Part shown: piece after piece, positions 8,505 through 17,928 of the stretch
How the letters are laid out: each line of letters begins with the position of its first letter
How positions within the stretch are numbered: the stretch's first letter is position 1
NCBI RefSeq assembly: GCF_014897675.1
Contig: NZ_JABUXU010000001.1
Location: 496,001 to 560,000, forward strand
DNA from: Advenella sp. FME57
Lineage (GTDB): Bacteria > Pseudomonadota > Gammaproteobacteria > Burkholderiales > Burkholderiaceae_B
Direction: 5' to 3'
DNA: 64,000 nucleotides
Made by a program: the position numbers and the translations under genes
Notes under the pieces: generated by a model
Told to the model about the DNA's origin: nothing
Database searches by the model: none
What the model saw: the letters and a program-made list of their open reading frames with translations, nothing else

Positions 8505-8609
8505 CAGTTTTCCTTATTCTACTTATAAACTATTGTAACTTTACTTATACCATATCCAAGCCTATGATTGATACCTATCAGTAATAAGCTAATGGATATT
8601 TAATATATT
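8505..8609. promoter_or_regulatory. Divergent control region of the LysR/yeiH pair
   Basis: 105 AT-rich bases. CTTATA occurs twice (8523 and 8544 regions) and TGATACCTATCA (8569-8580) is a perfect 5-bp inverted repeat with a 2-nt spacer. One or more of these are plausible LysR sites; none fits a motif I can name. Confidence 0.35.
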
Positions 8610-9698
8610 ATGACACTCACGGCCACGTCCTCCCACGCTTTGTCAGCGACTGTCACACCTGATGCGAGCATTCCGCATCCAGCCAAAGGCAGCAGCGCAG
8701 CCCGGCCTCGCAAAAACTCCCTTTGGCCAGGGCTGTTTTTATCGGTAGCAATTGCCTTGGTGGCCGAGTTTGCCGGACGTGCCTTGCCCATTATCGGCGG
8801 ACCGGTTTTCGGTATCCTGCTTGGGATAGTGTACCGAAGCGCATTCGGCCTGCATGCCACGTTGCAGCCTGGGATCAGTTTTTCTTCCAAGAAAATTCTG
8901 CAAATCTCTATTATCCTGCTTGGTTTCGGCCTGAGTTTTACGCAGATCATGGCTACAGGCGGAGAATCGCTGGCGGTCACGCTGGTGACCGTAACGGTGG
9001 CGTTTGGGAGCGCCTGGGTGCTGGGGCGCCTATTGCGCACCCCGTCTGATCTGACGACACTGATCGGCGTAGGTACTGCCATTTGCGGCGGGTCGGCCAT
9101 TGCTGCAGTCACCCCTATTCTCAAGCCCTCGGAGCATGATACGGCTTTCGCCATCTCCACCATTTTTCTGTTCAATGTTGTCGCGGTACTCACCTTCCCG
9201 GCTTTGGGACATATGCTGGGGTTGAGCGACTACGGGTTTGGCATGTGGGCGGGCACCGCCATTAACGATACCTCTTCTGTGGTGGCTGCCGGTTACGCCT
9301 ATAGTCATGCAGCTGGTGATTTTGCCACGATCGTCAAACTGACCCGCGCCACGCTCATTATTCCGATCTGTTTGTTTCTGGTCGTTCTGGTCGGTATGCG
9401 CAATCGCCGGCAGGGCAATCAGTCTGTCAGCCTGGCAAAAATATTTCCATGGTTCATCGTCTGGTTTTTGCTCGCCTCGCTGACGCGCAGCACCGGTATT
9501 GTGCCCGAAATCATGCTTGACTGGATCAATGTCGCCGCGAAGTTCCTGATCGTAGTCGCACTGGTCGCAGTGGGGTTGTCTGCCGATATGCGCAAAATAT
9601 TTGCGACCGGCCCGCGCCCTATCCTGTTGGGTTTTCTGGTATGGATGGCTGTATCGGTCAGTAGCCTGATTGTGCAATATGCCATGGGTCAGATGTAG
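8610..9698 (+). CDS. yeiH: YeiH/UPF0324 family putative transporter
   Basis: 362 residues with a ~35-residue polar N terminus and about ten membrane spans. GPVFGILLGI, the glycine-rich GTAICGGSAIAAVTPIL (about 153-170) and GTAINDTSSVVAAGYAY (about 215-232) are the two family signatures of UPF0324 proteins, proposed sulfate/sulfite exporters. The ATG at 8610 has only a weak GGAT ahead of it; the polar N-terminal extension is longer than usual, and a later start cannot be excluded. Divergent from its likely LysR regulator. Confidence 0.85.
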   Translation: MTLTATSSHALSATVTPDASIPHPAKGSSAARPRKNSLWPGLFLSVAIALVAEFAGRALPIIGGPVFGILLGIVYRSAFGLHATLQPGISFSSKKILQISIILLGFGLSFTQIMATGGESLAVTLVTVTVAFGSAWVLGRLLRTPSDLTTLIGVGTAICGGSAIAAVTPILKPSEHDTAFAISTIFLFNVVAVLTFPALGHMLGLSDYGFGMWAGTAINDTSSVVAAGYAYSHAAGDFATIVKLTRATLIIPICLFLVVLVGMRNRRQGNQSVSLAKIFPWFIVWFLLASLTRSTGIVPEIMLDWINVAAKFLIVVALVAVGLSADMRKIFATGPRPILLGFLVWMAVSVSSLIVQYAMGQM

Positions 9699-9728
9699 AC
9701 ACGCAGCCATCTGCCTGAGTCTGCAAAA

Positions 9729-9766
9729 AGGACCGCCCCTGTTTTATCGGAGGCGGTCCTGTCTTT
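9729..9766. terminator. Bidirectional terminator between yeiH and pepP
   Basis: AGGACCGCC (9729-9737) pairs with GGCGGTCCT (9752-9760), flanked by AAAA on the left and CTTTTT on the right, so it can end both the + strand yeiH and the - strand aminopeptidase transcripts. Confidence 0.85.
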
Positions 9767-9866
9767 TTGAACAGCATCTAATTGGCAACGGGTAAACGCA
9801 AGGGATAAACATACACTGTGTCAGGCCACAACAGCAGGCTTGTTTTGTCTTGCCGCTGGCCGGCAA

Positions 9867-11654
9867 TCAGATCGCTGCGGTTCTGGCCTGCAGCCACGCA
9901 AGTGCGGCGCCTGATACCCGCGGCGCAAGCCGGCGATACACCTCTTCATGATAGGCATTCAACCAAGACAGTTCCTGCTCGCTCAGCAACGGCCTTTCAA
10001 TGCAACGTGTATCGATCGGGCATAGCGTCAGCGCTTCAAACTTAAGATAATTACCAAATTCTGACTGTCCCGCCGGCACTGCACAGATCAGGTTTTCAAT
10101 ACGAATACCCCACTGACCCGGACGATACAGGCCGGGTTCATCCGAAGTAATCATGCCAGCTTTCATCTCGGTGTCAGGAAAACGGTAGGCGCGATGCGAA
10201 ATCATTTGCGGGCCTTCATGCACATTCAGAAAATACCCGACCCCATGCCCGGTCCCGTGACCGAAATCCAGCAACTGGGCCCACAAAGGTGCACGCGCCA
10301 GCGTATCGAGCAAAGGAGCAGGATAGTCTTCCGGAAAAACGGCTGCTGCCAGCCCGATCATACCCTTGAGCACCAGCGTAAAATCGCGGCGATGATGAGC
10401 GCCAATATTACCGACGGGCACCACCCGCGTGATATCGGTGGTCCCGTTCAGGTACTGCCCGCCTGAATCGATCAACAACAGGCCATCGCCTTCAATGACG
10501 GAATACGACTCGGGCGTTGCCATGTAATGCGGCATGGCGCCGTTGGCATTGAAACCGGCGATGGTGGAAAAGCTGGGCGACACAAAATGAGGCTGGCGAG
10601 CACGGGCCGCGGTGATCTGTTCATCAATCGTCAACTCGGTCACTGGCTCGCCGTTTTCCATGGCCGCCTCGAACCAGGCGAAAAATTCACACAGTGCCGC
10701 GCCATCCTGTTCCATGGCCTGCCTGACGTTCGCAATTTCGGCCTGATTTTTAACGGACTTGAAGCGTTGCGAGGGATTGAGTTTTTCGATCAATGATACC
10801 GAACGGGCATGGGCAAGCAGCCCCACCGTTGTACGGGCCGGATCAACCAGTAGTGCCTCGTGAGGTAGTGCCGTTAATGCGCCTTGAATATCCTCATACC
10901 CTTCTACAGTGACGCCATCGGCTGCGAGTCGGGCGATCAGTTCGGGTTCCATTTTTGTCTTGTCGACGAAAAGAACAGCACTGTCTGGTCCGATCAACAA
11001 ATGCGACAGGAAGACTGGGTTGTAGGAAACGTCGGAACCACGCAGATTCAATACCCAGGCTATATCATCCAGCGCGCTGATCAAATGCCATTGCGCGCCG
11101 GCCTGGGCCATGGCCTGGCGCACCGCCTGCAAATTCTGCTGGCGGCTGCGTGTGGCAAAGGGCGCACTATGTTCAACAACAGGTGCTGCCGGCAAGCCCG
11201 GCCTGTCAGGCCAGATTGCCGCCAGCAAATCGCTATCGGTTTTCAATATGCTGTCGCTGCGTGTCAGTGCCTGACGCAATTCCTGCGCCGCTTTCAGGCT
11301 GAGCACATGACAGTCCACGCCAACAACCTGCCTGTTTGCAAGGCGCGCCTCCAACCACGCATTGACACTGGGCACATCAGCCTGGCCCTGTTTCATCAGC
11401 GTCATGCCACTATCGCATAGCTGTTTTTCCGCCTGCTCCCAATAGCGGGAGTCCACCCAGAGCCCGGCAAAATCGCTGGTGACAACGATGGTGCCGACAG
11501 AACCGGTGAAGCCGCTGAGCCAGCGTCGTCCCTGCCAGTACTCCGGAAGATATTCCGACTGGTGGGGATCTGCCGACAGAATAAGGTAGGCATCAATATG
11601 CTGGGCGGCCATCGCGATACGCAATTGCTGCAGGCGTTCAGAAGCGGTTGACAT
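9867..11654 (-). CDS. Xaa-Pro aminopeptidase P family protein (M24B)
   Basis: 595 residues in the long three-domain form: two creatinase-type N-terminal domains (about 1-150 and 155-300) and a pita-bread catalytic domain (about 305-540), then a short C-terminal domain found in the larger enzymes. The five metal ligands are present: Asp396 (LLIDSGG), Asp407 (TTDITR), His470 (HGTGHGVG), Glu506 (TSDEPGLY) and Glu520 (RIEN). Such enzymes remove an N-terminal residue before proline, in the cytoplasm, with two Mn ions. Start ATG 11654. It stands alone between two convergent or divergent neighbours. Confidence 0.93.
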   Translation of the reverse strand: MSTASERLQQLRIAMAAQHIDAYLILSADPHQSEYLPEYWQGRRWLSGFTGSVGTIVVTSDFAGLWVDSRYWEQAEKQLCDSGMTLMKQGQADVPSVNAWLEARLANRQVVGVDCHVLSLKAAQELRQALTRSDSILKTDSDLLAAIWPDRPGLPAAPVVEHSAPFATRSRQQNLQAVRQAMAQAGAQWHLISALDDIAWVLNLRGSDVSYNPVFLSHLLIGPDSAVLFVDKTKMEPELIARLAADGVTVEGYEDIQGALTALPHEALLVDPARTTVGLLAHARSVSLIEKLNPSQRFKSVKNQAEIANVRQAMEQDGAALCEFFAWFEAAMENGEPVTELTIDEQITAARARQPHFVSPSFSTIAGFNANGAMPHYMATPESYSVIEGDGLLLIDSGGQYLNGTTDITRVVPVGNIGAHHRRDFTLVLKGMIGLAAAVFPEDYPAPLLDTLARAPLWAQLLDFGHGTGHGVGYFLNVHEGPQMISHRAYRFPDTEMKAGMITSDEPGLYRPGQWGIRIENLICAVPAGQSEFGNYLKFEALTLCPIDTRCIERPLLSEQELSWLNAYHEEVYRRLAPRVSGAALAWLQARTAAI

Positions 11655-11791
11655 AGTAAACAGAAACTCCGGGAAACAATCATCTATGCATCACCGCAAC
11701 AGGCATCACAGTGGTGCGCAAACATTTACAATACACCATCACCGCAAAAAAAACATGCGGTCGGCCCAGATACATTCCAACACGTTGCCCT

Positions 11792-12175
11792 ATGACTACC
11801 TTCTCTGCTTTGATTCGTGGCGCCGCCATCAGCGGTTTTATCGGCGTGGCCGCCGGTGCTTTCGGTGCCCATGGCCTGAAAAACCACGTGGATCCGATGC
11901 TGCTGCCCATCTGGCACACCGCCGTGCTCTACCAACTCATCCATACGCTGGCACTGTTGATGCTGGTGGGCCTGGCTGCTCATGTGAACCGGCATGCGCT
12001 GCGCTGGACCAGCCGCCTATTTGCAGCGGGTATTTTGATATTCAGCGGCAGTCTGTATATTCTGGTATTGAGCAATGTGAAATGGCTGGGCGCCATCACC
12101 CCGATTGGCGGCCTGTGTTTTCTGGCAGGTTGGCTATGCCTGGCGTTATCGGCTGGCAAAACAGACAGCAAATAA
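11792..12175 (+). CDS. DUF423 (YgdD-like) small membrane protein
   Basis: 127 residues, four membrane helices. GAFGAHGLK near residue 25 and WHTAVLYQLIHTLALL are the family signature of DUF423, inner-membrane proteins of unknown function. I start at ATG 11792, where the family N terminus begins; upstream residues in the same frame are low complexity. No clear RBS. Divergent from the aminopeptidase P gene with 137 nt between. Confidence 0.85.
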   Translation: MTTFSALIRGAAISGFIGVAAGAFGAHGLKNHVDPMLLPIWHTAVLYQLIHTLALLMLVGLAAHVNRHALRWTSRLFAAGILIFSGSLYILVLSNVKWLGAITPIGGLCFLAGWLCLALSAGKTDSK

Positions 12176-12347
12176 CCGTCCTGGCTTATATCAGGGACCA
12201 AGCGGCTGATCGGGTCAGCACCATGGGCCCGAATATGATCATGTCCGGGCCGTATCAGGCGTAGCCCGCCACCAGCCAGCACAGCCGCGACCAACAGTTC
12301 TGATTGTCTGGTGCGGCCGTTACCAGATGCGGCCCGTTCTGCCGGAA

Positions 12348-13589
12348 TTAACCAGGCACGACCCTGTGCGCCGGGCTTCTTAAAGCCAATGCAGCAATGC
12401 CGGTTGCGACAAGATTGGCGATGGTGCTGGTCAAAATAGGTACGGTATAGCTGTTGCTTGCATCGAAGATAAAGCCGGCCGCAGCAGGACCAATGAGCGT
12501 GCCAATCGCAACGCTGGTATAAAGAATGCCGATAATGCTGCCCACATGACGTCCGCCAAAGTGATCCATGACAACCGCAGGCAATATTGCCACCCATCCC
12601 CCGTAAAAGATACCGAATATCAATGCGAAAGCGGCAAGCGACCAAAAGCTTGTCGCAATAGCCCAGATCGCAAGCGCCAATGCCATGCCTGCAAACATCA
12701 TCAGAAGAAAAACCTGTCGACCGATCCGATCCGCAAGACCGGCCAGAAAGAACCGGCCGAGCGTGCTGCCAACCCCAATAGCGCCAAGAAGCAATACAGC
12801 GGCAGAATGATCAATACCATGATCCAGGGCATATGGGACCAGGTGAACAAACGGGACGAATACACCAAATGAACAGATCAGGCATGCGAAATATAGTCCA
12901 ATGAATTGCCGCGACCGTATCGCCTGCCCTGCCGAAACGCCAGCGACAATGGCCACGGGATGACCGCTTGTCAGTGCCGCCCCATCGGGTCCGGTTCCCT
13001 TGCTGCGAGGATCATTGACAATGAAACACGCCATCCCGATGCCTATCGAAGTGACGATCGCGGCAAGCACCAAATAAGCGCCGCGCCATCCCAGAATATC
13101 GATCAGCCAGGATGCAAGCGGCGGCATCACCAGTGTCCCCACGCCAATACCACTGACCGCAATGCCTGAAGCAAAACCGCGACGCTTCAGAAACCAGCGC
13201 TGCACGGCGCCGATGACTGGCACATAAGCGCATCCGACACCCAGACCGATACCCAGCCCATACGCCAGATAAACCTCGACAATGGTGCGCGCAACGCTGG
13301 CCAGCGCCAGCCCTGCACCCACCAACAACATGCCAAGTATGGCCAGGCTGCGTGCGCCCCAGCGGTCTGCGAGCGGTCCACTGACAACACCCAGGGTAAA
13401 GTAGAGAAACCCGGCCAGCGAAAAGACAAGTGAGACAGCGCCACGGGACGCACCAAAATCATGCTGTAATGACGGCACAAATGCACTGAACGTATAGGCG
13501 CTGCCAAAACCAACAAGGGTGACTGCAAACGCAGCAGCGACAACCACCCAGCCGTAAAACCACTGACATTTCATCGTTTTCTGATTCAT
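12348..13589 (-). CDS. MFS transporter, monocarboxylate/oxalate-formate antiporter-like
   Basis: 413 residues, twelve membrane spans. FYGWVVVAAAFAVTLVGFGSAYTFSAF in helix 1 and the SGPLADRWGARS loop are typical of the MFS group that contains OxlT and MCT-type carriers. The open frame extends to 13682, but that part lies inside the amidase gene; ATG 13589, one nucleotide after the amidase stop, is the sensible start (ATG 13574 is an alternative). As second gene of an amidase operon it may import the amide or export the released acid. Substrate unknown. Confidence 0.82.
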   Translation of the reverse strand: MNQKTMKCQWFYGWVVVAAAFAVTLVGFGSAYTFSAFVPSLQHDFGASRGAVSLVFSLAGFLYFTLGVVSGPLADRWGARSLAILGMLLVGAGLALASVARTIVEVYLAYGLGIGLGVGCAYVPVIGAVQRWFLKRRGFASGIAVSGIGVGTLVMPPLASWLIDILGWRGAYLVLAAIVTSIGIGMACFIVNDPRSKGTGPDGAALTSGHPVAIVAGVSAGQAIRSRQFIGLYFACLICSFGVFVPFVHLVPYALDHGIDHSAAVLLLGAIGVGSTLGRFFLAGLADRIGRQVFLLMMFAGMALALAIWAIATSFWSLAAFALIFGIFYGGWVAILPAVVMDHFGGRHVGSIIGILYTSVAIGTLIGPAAAGFIFDASNSYTVPILTSTIANLVATGIAALALRSPAHRVVPG

Positions 13590-13590
13590 C

Positions 13591-14997
13591 TTATGCCACC
13601 GGATGTCGATGATGCCAGTCTGTGATGCTTTGAAACGCCGCAGCAGCACGAACCAGAATGGTTTCCTCCAGATGTCCGGCAACCAGCTGAATGCCTATCG
13701 GCATGCCCGACTGCGTAAAACCCGCAGGCATGGTCAGCGTCGGATGACCGGACATATCGAACGGACAGGTGTAGCGCTGTAGCATCGCGACCAGGCCGGG
13801 TTGTTCGCCCAGAGCGTTGATCTGGGCAAGCGTCAAGGGTGCGAACGGTTGGACTGGCGTCAGAAGTACATCGATCGAGTCAAACAGATGCGTGACACGG
13901 CCACGAAATGCCATCCGCCTGAGCAAGATTTGCTGATACTCTGATGCCGACAGTGCAAGCCCGGCTTCAATGACCGAGGCCAGAATACTGCCATACGCTT
14001 GCTTGCGTGCCGAGTACATTGCTTTGTGCGCAACGGCGGCCTCGATCGCACAATTGGGCACCCAGTCAGCAACAATCTGCGCGACATCAGGAAAGCGGAT
14101 TGGGATAATGTGTGCGCCCAGTTCTGCAAATATCTGGGTTGCCTCGGCAAGCGCAGACTGAGTAACGGCGTCGACGCCCTCTCTGTTCCAGGCACTATCA
14201 ACACCAAGGCGCAGGCCGCGCAGGTCGCCGCCGGTAGCGACAAGATAATCGGGCACCGGCGCGAGCAGGGCCGTTGGGTCCTTGGGATCGCTACCGGCAA
14301 TCACTCCAAGCAATATACCGGCATCCACCGCGCTGCGCGCCATCGTCCCTACGTGGTCCAGCGAAGCTGCCAATTCAATCACGCCGTGACGACTGACCCG
14401 GCCCCAGGTTGGTTTCAGGCCAGTCACGCCGTTAGCCGCAGCGGGCCAGCGAATAGAGCCGCCGGTGTCTGATGCGAGTGAGCCGTATCCCAGGCCGGCC
14501 GCTATTGCCACACCGGAGCCGCTGGAGGAAATGCCGGGCCAATAACGGGCATTCCACGGGTTTCGCGGTGGCGTGATCGATGGATGATGGTCCGAATACG
14601 CGCCTTCAGTCAGTTGCGATTTACCCAGCAGAACCGCGCCGGCTTCTTTCAAACGCTGCACCACCGTCGCGTCTTCGGCAGCCACCGGATACATGCCGGC
14701 CTTCATCCCCGCCCCCGTAGGAAAGCCCTGAATCTGGCAAAGGTCCTTAACTACGATCGGCACCCCATGCAGCGGCCCGCGAACATGTCCTGCCGAAATC
14801 TCTGCGTCGGCCGCCGCTGCCTGCTCCAGGGCAGTCTCCGCCATGACCAGCGCATAGCTGCATAACTGGCCGTCGAGCCGGGCAATGCGGTCCAACAGCA
14901 ATTGCGTTACTTCTCGCGAACAGACCTCCCGGTTGCGGATGAGCGTTGCAGTTTGCTCTAGTCCTAAATAATGCACAGCGGTCGTTTTGGCGGTCAA
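13591..14997 (-). CDS. Amidase signature family hydrolase
   Basis: 468 residues of the amidase-signature fold. The Ser-cisSer-Lys triad is visible: Lys84 (IVVKDLC), cis-Ser157 (GISSSGSG) and Ser181 (SDTGGSIRWPA). The 24-residue spacing of the two serines equals that of peptide amidase. Without a gatB/gatC neighbour it is not the tRNA amidotransferase subunit; it should hydrolyse some carboxylic amide. The start is TTG 14997 (GGGGAAG 4 nt before); GTG eight codons later is possible. It is followed after 1 nt by an MFS gene and is divergent from a GcvA-like LysR gene, a compact catabolic module. Confidence 0.85.
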   Translation of the reverse strand: MTAKTTAVHYLGLEQTATLIRNREVCSREVTQLLLDRIARLDGQLCSYALVMAETALEQAAAADAEISAGHVRGPLHGVPIVVKDLCQIQGFPTGAGMKAGMYPVAAEDATVVQRLKEAGAVLLGKSQLTEGAYSDHHPSITPPRNPWNARYWPGISSSGSGVAIAAGLGYGSLASDTGGSIRWPAAANGVTGLKPTWGRVSRHGVIELAASLDHVGTMARSAVDAGILLGVIAGSDPKDPTALLAPVPDYLVATGGDLRGLRLGVDSAWNREGVDAVTQSALAEATQIFAELGAHIIPIRFPDVAQIVADWVPNCAIEAAVAHKAMYSARKQAYGSILASVIEAGLALSASEYQQILLRRMAFRGRVTHLFDSIDVLLTPVQPFAPLTLAQINALGEQPGLVAMLQRYTCPFDMSGHPTLTMPAGFTQSGMPIGIQLVAGHLEETILVRAAAAFQSITDWHHRHPVA

Positions 14998-15017
14998 TTC
15001 ACTTCCCCAAGGAGATA

Positions 15018-15040
15018 TTAAAAAGTAGTTTAGTTTTTAA
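15018..15040. promoter_or_regulatory. Inverted repeat between amidase and LysR genes
   Basis: TTAAAAA (15018-15024) and TTTTTAA (15034-15040) form a 7-bp inverted repeat 20 nt upstream of the amidase start. Candidate operator for the divergent LysR protein; AT-rich, so chance is not excluded. Confidence 0.3.
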
Positions 15041-15141
15041 ATATAAAAAAACATGCCAGGACAATCATCTGTCGATGCTATTTATTGCTAATATACTCGT
15101 TAGTTGCCGCCACAAACAAACCATATTATTTATCAATTTAC

Positions 15142-15156
15142 TTTAGATAATCTAAA
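15142..15156 (+). promoter_or_regulatory. Palindrome abutting the LysR start codon
   Basis: TTTAGAT-A-ATCTAAA is a perfect 7-bp inverted repeat ending at the base before ATG 15157. It replaces the place where a ribosome binding site would be, and GATAAT inside it resembles a -10 hexamer, so the mRNA may be leaderless and the site an autoregulatory operator. Confidence 0.45.
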
Positions 15157-16044
15157 ATGAATTATCGCCAACTTCCACCCTTGAATGCCCTGCGTGCGTT
15201 CGAATGTGCTGCGCGCCATCTGTCGGTAAAGATTGCAGCCGAAGAGCTGTGCGTCACATCGGGCGCGGTCAGTCAAATGATCAAGCTGCTGGAAGAACAT
15301 CTGGGCGTAAAGCTTTTTAAGCGGATGAACCGGCGCATTCTACTGACCCAGGCCGGACAAGACTATCTGCCGGTCATCCGCAATGCTTTTCGTCAGATTG
15401 CCGAAGCATCAAGACACGCCACCATGTCCGCAAGCGCCGGCATCCTGACGTTGAGCGTTACGCCGTTTTTTGCCTCGGCCTGGTTGATTCCACGACTCAA
15501 TTCATTTGGCCAGGCTCACCCCGATATCGATCTTCAGGTGCTCACTGGCAACGCACTTGTGGATTTTTCCCATGACAATGTTGATATCGCGGTGCGCCAC
15601 GGTGTCGGACGATACCCTGGCTTACGAAGCCACCATCTTGTCTCGGTCCAAATGGTGCCGGTTGCCGCTCCGTCCTTGGTGGCACGGCTCGATATGCCAG
15701 CGTCGGCCGCCGACCTGCTGGCATGGCCCAAGATAAACGACGCCGATCGTCAGGGCTGGCGTCTGTGGTTTCAGGTCCAAGGGGTTGAACATATCGAGCC
15801 GGCACGAGGCACCGCGGTTGACAATACAGGCCTGCTGCTCAACGCAGTTATCGCAGGTCACGGAGCCGGCTTGCTTCCTGCCGCGATGGTAGCGCCTGAC
15901 GTTGAACAGGGCCGGCTTGTCCAGTTGGCAAGGCCGACGCATATGGAAACGTTTGCCTATTATCTGGTCTATCCGCAAATGCATGACGACAATCCTAAAA
16001 TAGCTGCATTCAGGGACTGGATTCTGGGTGAAGCGTTAACTTAA
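15157..16044 (+). CDS. LysR family regulator, GcvA-like
   Basis: 295 residues. It begins MNYRQLPPLNALRAFECAARH, the GcvA-subgroup N terminus, with helix-turn-helix SVKIAAEELCVTSGAVSQMI at ~24-43 and a substrate-binding domain from ~90. It is divergent from the amidase-MFS pair and probably controls it. ATG 15157 is fixed by the family alignment although no ribosome binding site precedes it; a perfect palindrome occupies that place. Ligand unknown. Confidence 0.88.
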   Translation: MNYRQLPPLNALRAFECAARHLSVKIAAEELCVTSGAVSQMIKLLEEHLGVKLFKRMNRRILLTQAGQDYLPVIRNAFRQIAEASRHATMSASAGILTLSVTPFFASAWLIPRLNSFGQAHPDIDLQVLTGNALVDFSHDNVDIAVRHGVGRYPGLRSHHLVSVQMVPVAAPSLVARLDMPASAADLLAWPKINDADRQGWRLWFQVQGVEHIEPARGTAVDNTGLLLNAVIAGHGAGLLPAAMVAPDVEQGRLVQLARPTHMETFAYYLVYPQMHDDNPKIAAFRDWILGEALT

Positions 16045-16059
16045 CCTGATGATCAGGTT
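16043..16059. terminator. Hairpin between convergent lysR and MFS genes
   Basis: AACCTGAT (16043-16050) pairs with ATCAGGTT (16052-16059) around one base, overlapping the LysR stop codon. No T-run follows on the + strand, so termination is uncertain. Confidence 0.35.
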
Positions 16060-16101
16060 TGCATAAAAAAAGCGCCGGCGAATGCGTCGATGGCGATACG
16101 G

Positions 16102-17358
16102 CTAGCCAGTTTCGCGACACGGCTGAACCAGCCCGGCGCAAGGGCGCGCGCTATGCGGCATGAGGCGCACAGTCCACGCCCAGAATGCCAGAGCCACCCC
16201 ACTCATGCCTGCTCCCAACAGACATACGCCCTGCCAGCCGAACGCCGCATAGGCGGCGGTCGAGGCAATGGCGCCCAGACCGCTGCCGACTGAATAAAAA
16301 AGCATATAACACCCTACCAGGCGGCTATGCGCCTGCACTTGTGTGTTGAAAAGCATGCTTTGGTTCGTCACATGAATGGCCTGTCCACCCAGATCCAAGG
16401 CAATGATGCCAAGTATCAGCCACCAAAGGGAGTGTGATACCAACGACAGCGGCAACCACGACACGAGTAGCAGCATCAGCGCCAGACCACTGGTCCTTTG
16501 ACCAAACCCCTGGTCCGCCCAGTGTCCTGCGCGTGCGGCGCCTAAGGCACCCACTACGCCCACCAGCCCGAATGCGCCGATAGCGGTATGCGACAAGGAG
16601 TATGGTGGCGCACTTAAGGGCAGGACCAGTGCACTCCAGAAGACGCTGAAAGCGGCAAACATCAGTAATGCGATCACCCCGCGAATCTGCAGCACCCGCT
16701 CCTGGCGCAACAGCGTAATCATCGATAGCATCAGTTGCCCATAGGACAGCCGCCGCGCAGGTGCCGCTTGCACCGGCAGCGCTCGCAGCAGCATCAGTCC
16801 CAGCACAAGCATCAGCAGGGCCGAAACAAAATACACCCCGCGCCAACTTGCAAGATCAGCGACCACCCCGGCCAGCACCCGTGCCGACAGCAACCCGATG
16901 ACCACGCCGCTCTGGGTGGCACCGACCACGCGGCCCCGCTCCGCTGGCGCTGCTGCCGTGGCGGCGTAAGCGATCAATCCTTGCGTCATCGCCGTGCCCA
17001 GCAAACCGACCATCAACATGCCAAACATCAATGCCGCGGAAGATCTTGCCAGGCTAACACCAAGCAGCGCGGCAAACAGCGCTACCAACTGGATCAGCAC
17101 CAGACGGCGCCGATCTATTTGATCGCCCAAAGGCACCAACAGCAATAAAGCCAGCGCACAACCGATCTGAGTAAACGTGATAACGCCGCCGACAGCCGCA
17201 TGACTAATGGAGAAGTCGGCTGCCAATGCGTCCAGTAGCGGCTGGGCGTAATAGACGTTAGCCACACTCAGGCCACTGGCGCCAGCAAACAGGACGACCA
17301 GCGCACGCGGCATTCGGCGCGCCTGCTGGTAGCCGTTTACCTCTTGATCAGCATGCAT
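16102..17358 (-). CDS. MFS exporter (DHA1 type) with divergent HxlR regulator
   Basis: 418 residues, twelve membrane spans. It opens with GASGLSVANVYYAQPLL, the usual helix 1 of YnfM/arabinose-efflux-like DHA1 carriers, and has the motif A variant PLGDQIDRRRLV. Such carriers export drugs, sugars or other small molecules by H+ antiport. ATG 17358 follows AGGAAAG on its strand (17361-17367). Its divergent neighbour is an HxlR regulator, a pair often seen for inducible efflux. Substrate unknown. Confidence 0.83.
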   Translation of the reverse strand: MHADQEVNGYQQARRMPRALVVLFAGASGLSVANVYYAQPLLDALAADFSISHAAVGGVITFTQIGCALALLLLVPLGDQIDRRRLVLIQLVALFAALLGVSLARSSAALMFGMLMVGLLGTAMTQGLIAYAATAAAPAERGRVVGATQSGVVIGLLSARVLAGVVADLASWRGVYFVSALLMLVLGLMLLRALPVQAAPARRLSYGQLMLSMITLLRQERVLQIRGVIALLMFAAFSVFWSALVLPLSAPPYSLSHTAIGAFGLVGVVGALGAARAGHWADQGFGQRTSGLALMLLLVSWLPLSLVSHSLWWLILGIIALDLGGQAIHVTNQSMLFNTQVQAHSRLVGCYMLFYSVGSGLGAIASTAAYAAFGWQGVCLLGAGMSGVALAFWAWTVRLMPHSARPCAGLVQPCRETG

Positions 17359-17376
17359 AAACTTTCCTCAATCAAT

Positions 17377-17397
17377 CTGGTTTCAAATAAAGACCAG
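17377..17397. promoter_or_regulatory. Candidate HxlR operator
   Basis: CTGGT (17377-17381) and ACCAG (17393-17397), 11 nt apart, lie 19 nt before the MFS start within the divergent 120-bp region. The flanks ATCAAT and TTTGATT extend the symmetry imperfectly. Candidate site for the HxlR protein. Confidence 0.35.
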
Positions 17398-17478
17398 TTT
17401 GATTGTAGAGCAACTAGTATTAAAATAATACTGATTTTATTTTTTCCCGACAATTCAGGTGACAGATAAGGAGTCAGC

Positions 17479-17928
17479 ATGACCCGGCATCAAGAAAAAC
17501 AGGACGATACCTGCCCTGTGGCACGTTCAGTCAATCTGGTTGGCGACCGCTGGTCATTGCTATTGGTGCGGGACGCCTTCGATGGCACGCGCCGATTCAG
17601 CGATTTTCAACGCGGTCTGGGGATTGCTCGCAGTATTCTGGCCGATCGCCTGCGCAATCTGGTCGAAGCCGGCATTTTTGAGGTGCGACCGGCATCCGAT
17701 GGCACCGCCTATCAGGAATACGTTCTCACTCCCAAGGGCGAGATGCTTTTTCCGGTCGTGGTGGCACTTCGACAGTGGGGAGAACGGCACTTGTTTGCAC
17801 CCGAAGAGGCGCATTCACAACTTATCGATATTGAGTCGGAGAAGCCATTGCGTTTGATGCAACCCGTCACTCAGGATGATCACATCGTCCCTGCAAGTGC
17901 AACGCGTGTCATCAAGGTTGCGCGATGA
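17479..17928 (+). CDS. HxlR family transcriptional regulator
   Basis: 149 residues. DDTCPVARSVNLVGDRWSLLLVRDA at the N terminus is the HxlR signature; Cys12 is the position used for redox or electrophile sensing in several family members. Winged helix at ~15-105 (FSDFQRGLGIARSILADRL as recognition region, then the wing TAYQEYVLT), followed by a poorly conserved ~40-residue tail. Divergent from an MFS exporter gene and its probable regulator. ATG 17479 follows AAGGAG (17468-17473). Confidence 0.9.
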   Translation: MTRHQEKQDDTCPVARSVNLVGDRWSLLLVRDAFDGTRRFSDFQRGLGIARSILADRLRNLVEAGIFEVRPASDGTAYQEYVLTPKGEMLFPVVVALRQWGERHLFAPEEAHSQLIDIESEKPLRLMQPVTQDDHIVPASATRVIKVAR

